From contig JAFGKX010000033.1 in assembly GCA_016928375.1 (NCBI GenBank), positions 1-21,561 of the forward strand: a stretch of DNA of 21,561 nucleotides. The letters run 5' to 3'. This DNA comes from Candidatus Omnitrophota bacterium. GTDB taxonomy: Bacteria > Omnitrophota > Gorgyraeia > JABMRG01 > JAFGKX01. The position numbers and the translations under genes are program-made. How positions within the stretch are numbered: position 1 is the stretch's first letter; each line of letters opens with the position of its first letter. Under the pieces are notes generated by a model. That model saw nothing but the letters and a program-made list of their open reading frames with translations. It ran no database searches and was not told the DNA's origin. Below are positions 1 through 6,959 of this stretch, piece by piece.

Positions 1-84
1 AAAAAAATGCGCGTAAAAACTTTAAAGCCAAAACAGGACAATTCTAAATCGTTAAAAACAGGACATTTTAAAATCTGGTTGACA
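1..84. mobile_element. Probable insertion-sequence terminus (IS21/IS481-like), rest outside window
   Basis: Two imperfect 21-nt direct repeats lie at 30-50 and 55-75, with a period of 25. Both begin AAAACAGGACA, and 18 of 21 positions match. They are followed by GGTTGACA, ending at 84. Read on the minus strand this is a terminus starting TGTCAACC with tandem TGTCCTGTTTT blocks, the layout of multiple transposase-binding repeats in the ends of IS21-like elements with TG...CA tips. No transposase gene is in the window, so the element body would lie to the left. Family assignment is from memory of such ends, not a search. It could instead be an unrelated repeat pair. Confidence 0.42.
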
Positions 85-101
85 TTTGATTATAAAATTT
101 C

Positions 102-130
102 TTGACTTACTGTATTTTACTTACTATAAT
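102..130 (+). promoter_or_regulatory. Sigma-70-type promoter for the small membrane protein
   Basis: TTGACT at 102-107 is followed after exactly 17 nt by a perfect TATAAT at 125-130. Transcription would begin near 137, giving a leader of about 90 nt before the gene at 227. The promoter lies just outside the presumed insertion-sequence tip. The stronger-looking TTGACA at 79-84 has no -10 box at a suitable distance. Confidence 0.72.
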
Positions 131-226
131 AAATAAATAGGCAAAAGCCCTAGGCCGGTAAAAAATAGTCGGGGTAAAATAGTTTCCAAATTTTGTCTGC
201 TCTTTCGGCAGGCAGGGAGGTGTAAA

Positions 227-415
227 ATGGGGAAAATAGGAAATTTACTTATAATAGCCGGAATTTTTATTATTATATACGCTATTTTAGGTACTTTTAT
301 AGGCAGTCCGCTTGTATTTTCTTATGTAAGAGGCATTAAGCCTTCGACGGCAATTTTATTGGCTAACAGCCTGCTGCTGTTAGGCGCCATAACGAAAATC
401 GGCAAAAAGGTATAG
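227..415 (+). CDS. Small two-helix membrane protein, unknown function
   Basis: This is a 62-residue protein. It has two hydrophobic segments, about residues 5-27 and 41-56, joined by a short polar stretch (SYVRGIKPST), with a basic end (KIGKKV). The start is well supported: an AGGGAGG Shine-Dalgarno lies at 214-220, six bases before the ATG, and a consensus promoter sits at 102-130. A small hairpin (arms 195-200 and 208-213, one wobble pair) directly precedes the ribosome site and could modulate initiation. An intrinsic terminator follows at 460-494, so it looks monocistronic. I do not recognise a family. It resembles the small inner-membrane proteins that are common and mostly uncharacterised; a holin-like or regulatory role cannot be told from sequence. 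Confidence 0.7.
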   Translation: MGKIGNLLIIAGIFIIIYAILGTFIGSPLVFSYVRGIKPSTAILLANSLLLLGAITKIGKKV

Positions 416-459
416 TAAAAATAAACGCAGCTATTATAATAGTAGGTATTATTATTCTA

Positions 460-494
460 AAAAAGGGGTCTTTGTGATTAAAGGGCCCCTTTTT
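460..494 (+). terminator. Intrinsic terminator after the small membrane gene
   Basis: An AAAAAGGGG arm (460-468) pairs perfectly with CCCCTTTTT (486-494). After a small internal loop, an inner CTTT/AAAG helix (470-473 with 480-483) closes a GTGATT loop. The 3' arm supplies the U tract; because the 5' arm is A-rich it could also terminate leftward transcription. The GGDEF gene begins right behind it with no convincing promoter between, so that gene may depend on read-through. Confidence 0.75.
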
Positions 495-516
495 AATGAG
501 GCAAACAGGCGAAAAT

Positions 517-1842
517 ATGGCTAAAATAAATCTTCAGGGCCGGCTTATTATTTTGATGGTAGTTTTTTGTATTATTTTTATAGCCATATTTACCAGCATA
601 CAGGTATATAACCAGCTTAGCCGCTCGATAGATTTTAATTATTATAAAGCAAGGACCGGGGCGCTGCTTTTGCAGCTTAACATAAACCACGCAATCAGAG
701 AAATTCCTCCCGAAAACCTGTCCCAGAGAAACCAAAAGATAAAAGAGGTAATCAACGCTTTATACAGTTCAGGCGTTATAGGCGATACGCTTATATTCAC
801 AAAAAACTACGAAACGATTTATTCAACATCCAAATTTCTGCAGCTGGGCCAGAAGGATAAAGAAACAGCCAAAGAGATTTTCGCTAAGCCATCCTCAGAC
901 GAAAAAATATATCCATATGTAGATAAACAGGCCAGGGCTATAAAATTATTCATTCCTGTGCAGGAAGGCCTTCTTGTAAGAGTAGAATATGACCTGGGCA
1001 ATCTTTACAAAGCCATTAATGAAGTTTACATACCGATTATGATTACGATCATAGCGGTAATAGCTGCTAATATATTTCTGGCGTTGCTGTTGTCGCGGAC
1101 GATAATAAGCCCTATAAGTATTTTAAATACAGTAACAAGTGAAGTAGCGGCAGGAAACCTGGACCGCCATGTAAACATTAAAACCGGCGATGAACTTGAA
1201 GAGCTGGCTAATACCTTTAACTATATGACTGTAGAACTCAAAAAAATGAAGCAAAAAGCCGAGAATGCAAATCCGCTGACTAAATTACCCGGCAATATCG
1301 TGATCCGGGAAGAGGTGGAAAAAAGAATAAAGAATAACGAGAAGTTTATGGTAATATATTGCGATCTTGATAATTTTAAAGCGTTTAACGATAAATACGG
1401 CATCGAGGCAGGAGACAAGGCTATACAGTTGACCGCCGAAATATTCAAGGAAGTGGTTGCCAAAAAAGGTAAAGCCCCGGATTTTGTGGGCCACGAAGGC
1501 GGAGATGATTTTTTAATACTTACCAGGCCCGAACGGGCAAAAGATATGGCGGATTATATAATTTTGGAATTCGATAAAAGAGTAAGGCAGTTTTACAGTA
1601 AAGAAGACCTGGAAAAAGGTTTCATAGAGGCAAAATCGCGCCAGGGCGAAACAATGAAATTCCCGATAATGACGATTTCTTTAGCCGGAGTAACGAATGA
1701 AATAAGGCCTATAACTTCCTATGGGGAAGTTACGAATATCGCTGCAGAAGTAAAGAAAAAAGTAAAGAGTATGCAGCAAAGTTGTTTATTTATAGATCAG
1801 AGGAAAGCCCCGTTTCCTGCCGGCATGCCGCTTCCCAAATAA
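517..1842 (+). CDS. Membrane HAMP-GGDEF protein (diguanylate cyclase-like, GGDDF variant)
   Basis: This is a likely inner-membrane sensor with a cytoplasmic GGDEF domain (441 residues). A transmembrane helix at about 10-31 is followed by a periplasmic region of roughly 140 residues, a second helix at about 171-196, a HAMP linker at about 196-245 and a GGDEF domain at about 251-421. The domain opens with NPLTKLPGN and keeps the metal/base motif DLDNFKAFND. The signature is GGDDF at 328-332 instead of GGDEF or GGEEF, and the inhibitory-site position reads KAPD rather than RxxD. Cyclic-di-GMP synthesis is therefore plausible but not assured; a nucleotide-binding regulatory role is the alternative. 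I chose ATG 517 because an in-frame ATG at 496 abuts the terminator T tract and has no ribosome site, whereas 517 has AGG seven bases upstream. It ends 21 bp before the ABC exporter. Confidence 0.85.
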   Translation: MAKINLQGRLIILMVVFCIIFIAIFTSIQVYNQLSRSIDFNYYKARTGALLLQLNINHAIREIPPENLSQRNQKIKEVINALYSSGVIGDTLIFTKNYETIYSTSKFLQLGQKDKETAKEIFAKPSSDEKIYPYVDKQARAIKLFIPVQEGLLVRVEYDLGNLYKAINEVYIPIMITIIAVIAANIFLALLLSRTIISPISILNTVTSEVAAGNLDRHVNIKTGDELEELANTFNYMTVELKKMKQKAENANPLTKLPGNIVIREEVEKRIKNNEKFMVIYCDLDNFKAFNDKYGIEAGDKAIQLTAEIFKEVVAKKGKAPDFVGHEGGDDFLILTRPERAKDMADYIILEFDKRVRQFYSKEDLEKGFIEAKSRQGETMKFPIMTISLAGVTNEIRPITSYGEVTNIAAEVKKKVKSMQQSCLFIDQRKAPFPAGMPLPK

Positions 1843-1863
1843 TACATCAAAGGACCGTTCGCC

Positions 1864-3600
1864 ATGATGCGTTTTATCAGATATCTTTACCCACATTGGA
1901 AATTAAGCGCTATTATAATTTTTTTGGGTTTTATTTTTTTGCCGCTTTCTGCCTTAAACCCTTATCTTACTAAGTTGCTAATTGATGACGCGTATGCGAA
2001 AAAAAACCTGAAACTATTTTTAATACTCGCGTTAATAGGCGCGGTTATTTTTCTTATAAACGGCGCCATAACGGCTTTAGGCGGTTATTTATCAAGGCGC
2101 CTGGTGCTTAAGGTCCAGTTTGATATTACAAAAAAAATATATGAGCACATACAAGGCCTTGGGATGGATTTTTTCAAAGAAAAGTCTTCCAGCGAGTATG
2201 TATATAAAATAAATACGGATATTTCCCTGATAAGCAGTTTTACTTGCGACAGTTTTGCGAAAATCATATCGTTGATCCCGCATATTTTACTTATTCTTGC
2301 GATCGTTACTTACCTTAACTGGAAAATGGCGCTGTTGGCACTGTTAATTGCGCCATTGGGGTATCTGCAGCAGTATTTTTTTACCAGCAAAATAAAAGTA
2401 TATACGCAAAACGCGATAAAAAAATCGCAGTCCGCTTTCGACAGATTATACGAGGCGTTAACCCATATACTTTTGGTAAAGGCTTTCAGAAAAGAAGAGC
2501 GGGAGATAGCAACTTTTAATGAAAATTTCAGCGCGCGATTTAAAATAGAACTTCAAAAAAGCAGGCTATCCCACATAAGTAATTTCTCAAGCGGAATAAC
2601 GGGCAAATTAACAGCAGGGATCGTGGCGTTATATGGGGGGTTGCAGATAATAAGAGGGGATATGACGCTGGGTGGTTTGACTGCTGTGATGATTTATATA
2701 GCGCAATTATCGGGCCTGTTAAGTTCCGCAGGCAGCTTTTACCAAGCCGCGGCAATTACTTCTGTATCCGCATCACGGATAAATGAAATATTGGACGAGA
2801 AGCCAAAATTATTGGAAAACAAAGATGCTTTAGGCTGTGATATTCTACAGGGAAAAATCGATTTTAATAAAGTTTCATTTGCCTATAAAGACAAAGATTA
2901 TATCCTGAAGGATATAACTTTTACCATAAGCGCTAATTCAAAAATAGCGCTTGTCGGCCGGTCCGGATGCGGCAAGACCACACTTTTGTATATTCTATTG
3001 CGGCTTTATGGGCCCTCAGGCGGTATAATATGCATAGACGGCGTTAATATAAAAGATATAAAATCCGGTTCTTTGGCTAAAAATATATCCATAGCGCTGC
3101 AGGAAGCATTTTTATTCAACGACACGATAGAAAATAATATTTTATACGGCGCTGCCCGAAAGGCGTCAACAAAAGATGTTTTAAAAGCCGCGGAGCTGAC
3201 ACAAGCGCATGAATTTATAAAAGATTTACCAAAAGGTTATGCCGCAAGCATGGGAGAGATGGCCTGCAAATTATCAGAGGGCCAGAAACAAAGGATAGCG
3301 CTTGCCCGCGCCGTAATAAACAGGCCCAAGATATTGATTTTGGATGAAGCAATGTCTTCGCTCGATTCCGAGACCGAAAACAAGATAATGCGTAATCTTA
3401 AAAATGAATTTAAAGATTCTACTTTGATAGTTGTATCTCACCGGCTTTCCGCTGTAAAACAAATGGACAAAGTATATTTTCTTAATGAGGGCATACTTGA
3501 AATAGCTACGCATCAGGAATTTCTTAATAACAACGCGGATTATATTGAGCTATTCGCAGGCCAGATAGAACAGGAAGCAAATGAGAGTAAAACAGTATAG
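1864..3600 (+). CDS. ABC exporter, fused permease and ATPase (probable peptide exporter)
   Basis: A half-transporter of 578 residues, presumably a homodimer in the inner membrane. Residues about 14-290 form the six-helix exporter permease. The ATPase carries Walker A GRSGCGKT (365-372), a Q-loop near LQEAFLFND, signature LSEGQ (470-474), Walker B ending in D494-E495 and the switch histidine H526, so it should be active. There is no N-terminal C39 peptidase domain, so leader removal would need another enzyme; the peptidase-like protein encoded next is a candidate. AAAGGA nine bases before ATG 1864 supports this start; a second ATG follows immediately. It overlaps the next gene by 20 bp. The peptide substrate is inferred from context; a lipid or glycan substrate (MsbA-like) remains possible from sequence alone. 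Confidence 0.92.
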   Translation: MMRFIRYLYPHWKLSAIIIFLGFIFLPLSALNPYLTKLLIDDAYAKKNLKLFLILALIGAVIFLINGAITALGGYLSRRLVLKVQFDITKKIYEHIQGLGMDFFKEKSSSEYVYKINTDISLISSFTCDSFAKIISLIPHILLILAIVTYLNWKMALLALLIAPLGYLQQYFFTSKIKVYTQNAIKKSQSAFDRLYEALTHILLVKAFRKEEREIATFNENFSARFKIELQKSRLSHISNFSSGITGKLTAGIVALYGGLQIIRGDMTLGGLTAVMIYIAQLSGLLSSAGSFYQAAAITSVSASRINEILDEKPKLLENKDALGCDILQGKIDFNKVSFAYKDKDYILKDITFTISANSKIALVGRSGCGKTTLLYILLRLYGPSGGIICIDGVNIKDIKSGSLAKNISIALQEAFLFNDTIENNILYGAARKASTKDVLKAAELTQAHEFIKDLPKGYAASMGEMACKLSEGQKQRIALARAVINRPKILILDEAMSSLDSETENKIMRNLKNEFKDSTLIVVSHRLSAVKQMDKVYFLNEGILEIATHQEFLNNNADYIELFAGQIEQEANESKTV

Positions 3601-5182
3601 CGCAGAAAAAGAAATCAAGATACGCCTTGAAGCGCTTAATGTGGCAATTGAAAAAAACGGCCTTATCTTTATTAGGGTGCAGGGCGCAAGCATGTGCCCG
3701 CTCATAAGAGATGAAGATACTGTGGCTATAAAAGCTGTCTCCTATGAGGAAATTTTAATCGGAAATATAATTGCGGTTAAATCAAAAGATTATCCTAAAA
3801 GCATTATAGTGCATCGCGTAATAGGAAAATCAAAAAAAGATAATACCGTTATAACCAAAGGAGACAACGCCTGCTCCAAACATTGCGATGAGCCAACAGG
3901 CGCAGGCCTTATTGTCGGCAGGGTGGTTACTATTAAACGCGGGGAAGATATTATCAGTATAGACGGCAGGTTATGGCGTTTAGCCGGTTATGTAATCGCT
4001 AAACTGGCCAGGTATGCCCCTTTTATCGTAAGGCCATTTTTGATGATTTTAAGCCTTTTTTCAATACCCAAAAAAGTTATCCCTAAAATAAGCGCCTTTA
4101 TTTCGCGGTTTCCCAAAAAAGAAGACCTTTTTCTTTTGCGTTTTTGCGCGGGTAATTTTATTGCCGCGGATTTGAAAGAACAACTGATTAAACAATTGGA
4201 CTGGGAGCATATATATGGCGAAAGTTTAAAAACCGAAACAGCTGTTTTATTGTACCTTAACCTGAAAAAAACAGGCCTTATTTTTCATCTGCCGCAAAAA
4301 ATAGCGGAAAATCTTAAAAATGCGTATTTGTTTAACACGACATGTAATGTGAATTTTTTGGATGGTTTTGAAAGGATTATGGCAGTCCTTACCGCAGGAA
4401 ACGTAAAAACAGCGCCGCTTAAAGGCCTTTCCCTGCTTTTGGACATATATCCGGACATAGGCATGCGCGCCTTATGTGATTTGGACTTACTTTCAAAAAT
4501 CGAGGATAAACCTAAAATAATATCGATTTTTAAAACACTGGGCTATAAAACCAGCCAGGAGCCTGAAGGTGTCAAAGATATATTGGGCAGCCACCATATT
4601 ATTTTTAAACGCAAGGATGTGTTTCCATCCAACGTGGAAGTCCATTTTAGGCTTTTTGCAAAGTATTTGGGCGCATTTCAGGAAGCGGAGGATTCTTTTA
4701 AGAACTTAAGGCCGATAATATGGAAAAATATTGAAATTTATAAAATGCATCCGCAGGATGAGCTTTTATATTTATTCTTAAGCTATTATCTGAATGATTT
4801 CGCATGGATAAAGTATCTATTTGACGCGGACGCGCTTTTAAAAAAATACCCGGAATTTGACTGGATGGATTTTTTAAAAAGTATAAAAGAACGTAATTTA
4901 ACGCCGCGGGTTTCATATGCTGTGTTTTTCTTGAAAAAATATCTTAATGCGCCGATACCGGATTATTGTAAAATATGGGAAATTCCCGCGCGCCTTGAAA
5001 GGCAAATGCTAAAGGCCTCGCTTTTTAATACGCCTATATCAAAGTGGCAAATTAGGTATCTTAGATTAAAACATAAAAATAGCCTTAAAGAAAAGGTCGA
5101 TGAAATAGGGGATGGCTTTATCTGGCATTTATATAAAAGATTTGGATTTTTTTCTGATTATATGATGAAAAAATACAGTTAA
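3581..5182 (+). CDS. Fusion: S26-type signal-peptidase-like domain plus nucleotidyltransferase-like domain
   Basis: A 533-residue protein with two parts. Residues about 13-125 resemble S24/S26 peptidases: Ser37 lies in GASMCP, His78 in VHRV and Asp95 in TKGDN. That is the Ser-His-Asp arrangement of Sec11/archaeal-type signal peptidases rather than Ser-Lys. A hydrophobic stretch at about 140-165 may be a membrane anchor. Residues about 195-510 resemble the nucleotidyltransferase-like family (NTP_transf_5) found beside RiPP genes, with LKG (280-282), an R-x-x-x-D-L-D motif (D300 and D302) and the downstream EVHF segment. ATG 3581 has a purine-rich AGGAAG upstream and overlaps the ABC gene. In this locus the first part could cleave a leader, and the second could nucleotidylate the peptide or a cofactor. 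Both roles are inferred. Confidence 0.82.
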   Translation: MRVKQYSAEKEIKIRLEALNVAIEKNGLIFIRVQGASMCPLIRDEDTVAIKAVSYEEILIGNIIAVKSKDYPKSIIVHRVIGKSKKDNTVITKGDNACSKHCDEPTGAGLIVGRVVTIKRGEDIISIDGRLWRLAGYVIAKLARYAPFIVRPFLMILSLFSIPKKVIPKISAFISRFPKKEDLFLLRFCAGNFIAADLKEQLIKQLDWEHIYGESLKTETAVLLYLNLKKTGLIFHLPQKIAENLKNAYLFNTTCNVNFLDGFERIMAVLTAGNVKTAPLKGLSLLLDIYPDIGMRALCDLDLLSKIEDKPKIISIFKTLGYKTSQEPEGVKDILGSHHIIFKRKDVFPSNVEVHFRLFAKYLGAFQEAEDSFKNLRPIIWKNIEIYKMHPQDELLYLFLSYYLNDFAWIKYLFDADALLKKYPEFDWMDFLKSIKERNLTPRVSYAVFFLKKYLNAPIPDYCKIWEIPARLERQMLKASLFNTPISKWQIRYLRLKHKNSLKEKVDEIGDGFIWHLYKRFGFFSDYMMKKYS

Positions 5183-5197
5183 AACTAACTGCAAAAT

Positions 5198-5204
5198 AAG
5201 GAGG
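5198..5204 (+). promoter_or_regulatory. Strong Shine-Dalgarno of the PqqD-like gene
   Basis: AAGGAGG lies six bases before ATG 5211. Most genes in this block overlap and have weak sites, so this consensus site in a 28-bp gap suggests the small recognition protein is translated at a higher level than its neighbours. Confidence 0.65.
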
Positions 5205-5210
5205 CGCGAT

Positions 5211-5501
5211 ATGGATAATTTAAAAGTGTTTAAGAAAAACTCAAACTTTGTAAGCCGCAGTATAGAGGACGAAACCATGCTTTTGCCTATTTACAGAACA
5301 TCCAAAGACATAAACTGCATTTATACTTTTAATGATGCGGCCGGTCGTATATGGCAGCTTATAGACGGAAAAAGAACCATCGGCAGCATAAAGAAAAAGC
5401 TTCTGGAAGAATTTGATGTTACGGAAAAAGCCATGGATAAAAAATTGCACGATTTTTTAAAAGATTTAAACAGCATAAAGGCAATCCAGCCCGTAAAATG
5501 A
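5211..5501 (+). CDS. PqqD-like RiPP recognition element
   Basis: A 96-residue protein with the length and pattern of PqqD-family winged-helix recognition proteins. An N-terminal strand region ends in LLPI, and FNDAAGRIWQLIDGKRTIGSI matches the usual 'lN..a..iW.liDG..t..eI' pattern. A helical end with a spaced LLEEFDV and FLKDLNS follows, corresponding to the 'v..dv..fl..L...g.i' part. Proteins of this family bind the leader peptide of a RiPP precursor and deliver it to radical SAM or other maturases. The candidate precursor at 6960 and three SPASM enzymes lie just downstream. The gene overlaps the glycosyltransferase by ATGA. Confidence 0.88.
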   Translation: MDNLKVFKKNSNFVSRSIEDETMLLPIYRTSKDINCIYTFNDAAGRIWQLIDGKRTIGSIKKKLLEEFDVTEKAMDKKLHDFLKDLNSIKAIQPVK

Positions 5502-6829
5502 AACAGATAACAGTCTGTTATATCAAGCTCAAGAAAGACTCTTTTATAAGCAATGTGCTCAATACAGCGCATTTTCTGAATGCGTTGTCCGAGTATGCAA
5601 AAGTGATTACTATTGAAAAAACTTCGCACGAAATCGATTTTAATGAATTGGAAGCCCTGGGCGCGGATTATGTGCTGGCGGATATAAAAAATTTCGGGGC
5701 AATGCAATTTATATTAAGGGAAAAACAAAATATAAATATCCCGTTTATATTAATTATGCGCACAGTCAGCTGTTGGTTAGACGCGTTTTTGCACATCATA
5801 CCTTTAATCAGGAAAGAGGATATAATCATATCTCCTTCGCAATATGCGAAAGAGGCATTTTTAAAAATAGCAAAAGGCGTAAAAGTTAATGTTATCGTGC
5901 ATTGTATAGATGTGCAGAATATACAAAATACGATAAAAAATGCCCATTCGTTTTCGAATAAAAGTATAAAAAGGATAGCTTTTATGGGGCGTTTAATACC
6001 CGATAAAGGCCCGGGAATACTTATTGACTGTATGCCAAAGATTATATCCAAAGTAAAAACAGCTTCTCTGGATATCGTGAGCCCCTTAGGAGATAAGGGG
6101 ATGAACGATTTTCCGTTATCTAGTTATGCAAGGCAATTGAAGCAAAAAGTGAGAAAGCTTGGATTATCCGCAAGGGTCAATTTTACCGGGTTTAAGGCTG
6201 CCCCGGACAAATACCATATTTTATCGCAGACAGATGTATTTGTCCTGCCCACAACCACCGAGGAGGAAAATTTCAGCATAGCCTCTCTTGAAGCATTGGC
6301 GTGCGGTATTCCTGTTATTACTACTGATTACTGGGCAAGCAAAGAGTTTTTAACGCATGGCGTAAACGGTTATCTCATTAATACATTTCAGTCTAAAAAC
6401 GCAAAACTTGCGTTTGATAAAAAACAACTCATCTCTTTTATAATAAAGGTATTAAAGGACAAAAAACTAAGTATACGCCTTAAAAATACAGCGTCCGTAT
6501 CTGCTCGAAATTATGATTACCGCAAGGTTATGCCGCAGCTTGTAAGGTTACTGAAAAAGAGAAACGCCCGGCACGCCGCAACCCGCTGGCACCTTATCAA
6601 AAACAAGAGGCCCATAGATTTTAAAAATTGCTTTAATAAAGATTTTTTATTTTTCCTTCATTATTTATCGTTTTTTGAGAAAAAAACATATGCAGATTTA
6701 TGCGGCATTTCAAAGAAACCTGTCCGGAAGAAAAAGTCGCACAATTTTTCTAAAGATATAATATCATTGCACAACAAAACCCACGCCGGCTTATTAAAGT
6801 ACTTGACTTTAAGCCGTATTGGATTATGA
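5498..6829 (+). CDS. GT4-type glycosyltransferase
   Basis: A 443-residue GT-B-fold enzyme expected in the cytoplasm or at the inner membrane face. The donor-binding half is clear: FMGRLIPDKG at about 164-173 starts the C-terminal Rossmann domain. TEEENFSIASLEALACGIPVI carries the E-x7-E pair (E257 and E265), followed by TDYWASKEF and NGYLI. The N-terminal half is less conserved. About 85 extra residues after 355 are lysine- and phenylalanine-rich and unassigned. It starts by ATGA overlap with the PqqD-like gene, which ties it to the peptide locus. It may glycosylate the peptide or a carrier, but could equally act in surface polysaccharide synthesis. The -35 and -10 boxes of the next promoter lie in its last codons. 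Confidence 0.88.
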   Translation: MKQITVCYIKLKKDSFISNVLNTAHFLNALSEYAKVITIEKTSHEIDFNELEALGADYVLADIKNFGAMQFILREKQNINIPFILIMRTVSCWLDAFLHIIPLIRKEDIIISPSQYAKEAFLKIAKGVKVNVIVHCIDVQNIQNTIKNAHSFSNKSIKRIAFMGRLIPDKGPGILIDCMPKIISKVKTASLDIVSPLGDKGMNDFPLSSYARQLKQKVRKLGLSARVNFTGFKAAPDKYHILSQTDVFVLPTTTEEENFSIASLEALACGIPVITTDYWASKEFLTHGVNGYLINTFQSKNAKLAFDKKQLISFIIKVLKDKKLSIRLKNTASVSARNYDYRKVMPQLVRLLKKRNARHAATRWHLIKNKRPIDFKNCFNKDFLFFLHYLSFFEKKTYADLCGISKKPVRKKKSHNFSKDIISLHNKTHAGLLKYLTLSRIGL

Positions 6830-6830
6830 T
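6803..6830 (+). promoter_or_regulatory. Promoter of the precursor-peptide block
   Basis: TTGACT at 6803-6808 and TATGAT at 6825-6830 are separated by 16 nt. The -10 box overlaps the TGA stop (6827-6829) of the glycosyltransferase gene. Transcription would start near 6837, leaving a leader of about 120 nt before the precursor. This allows the peptide and its maturases to be expressed separately from the export block. Confidence 0.62.
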
Positions 6831-6858
6831 ATATTTATTGGTAAAATATATATTATAA

Positions 6859-6953
6859 TCCCTCCGATGCTCCTCCGAGGCCGCATCGTCGGGACATCCC
6901 GCCCTTTTGGGGACGGGATTATTATAGACCCGCCAAAAGGGCGGGATTGGAGG
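6859..6953 (+). promoter_or_regulatory. Structured 5' leader of the precursor gene with alternative hairpins
   Basis: Three competing helices can be read here. Helix I pairs 6859-6870 with 6883-6894 (10 of 12 positions). Helix II is compact: ATCCCG (6896-6901) with CGGGAT (6914-6919), plus an inner CCC/GGG and a TTTT loop. Helix III is a perfect 14-bp stem pairing TCCCGCCCTTTTGG (6897-6910) with 6933-6946. II and III share their 5' strand and exclude each other. Helix III ends two bases before the Shine-Dalgarno TGGAGG (6948-6953). CCTCC copies at 6861-6865 and 6872-6876 could pair with GGAGG (6949-6953). No known riboswitch class is recognised. Confidence 0.5.
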
Positions 6954-6959
6954 TAAGTT

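Noticed and set aside
79..84. TTGACA as -35 box of an outward promoter from the insertion-sequence end
   Set aside because: At the 16-18 nt spacing there is only TTGACT-like sequence, not a -10 box; the 102-130 promoter explains the downstream gene better.
435..440. TATAAT as promoter for the GGDEF gene
   Set aside because: No -35 box lies at a suitable distance, and a transcript from here would run directly into the 460-494 terminator.
1864..3600. Bacteriocin exporter with built-in C39 leader peptidase
   Set aside because: The permease helices begin within the first ~15 residues, leaving no room for a C39 domain.
5321..5707. Minus-strand frame of 128 codons
   Set aside because: It lies antisense to the PqqD-like and glycosyltransferase genes, has no ribosome site, and its product has no recognisable domain.
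6859..6946. Intrinsic terminator at the end of the glycosyltransferase gene
   Set aside because: The stems are GC-rich but are followed by ATTATTATA or by a ribosome site rather than a run of T, so termination is unlikely without alternative pairing.
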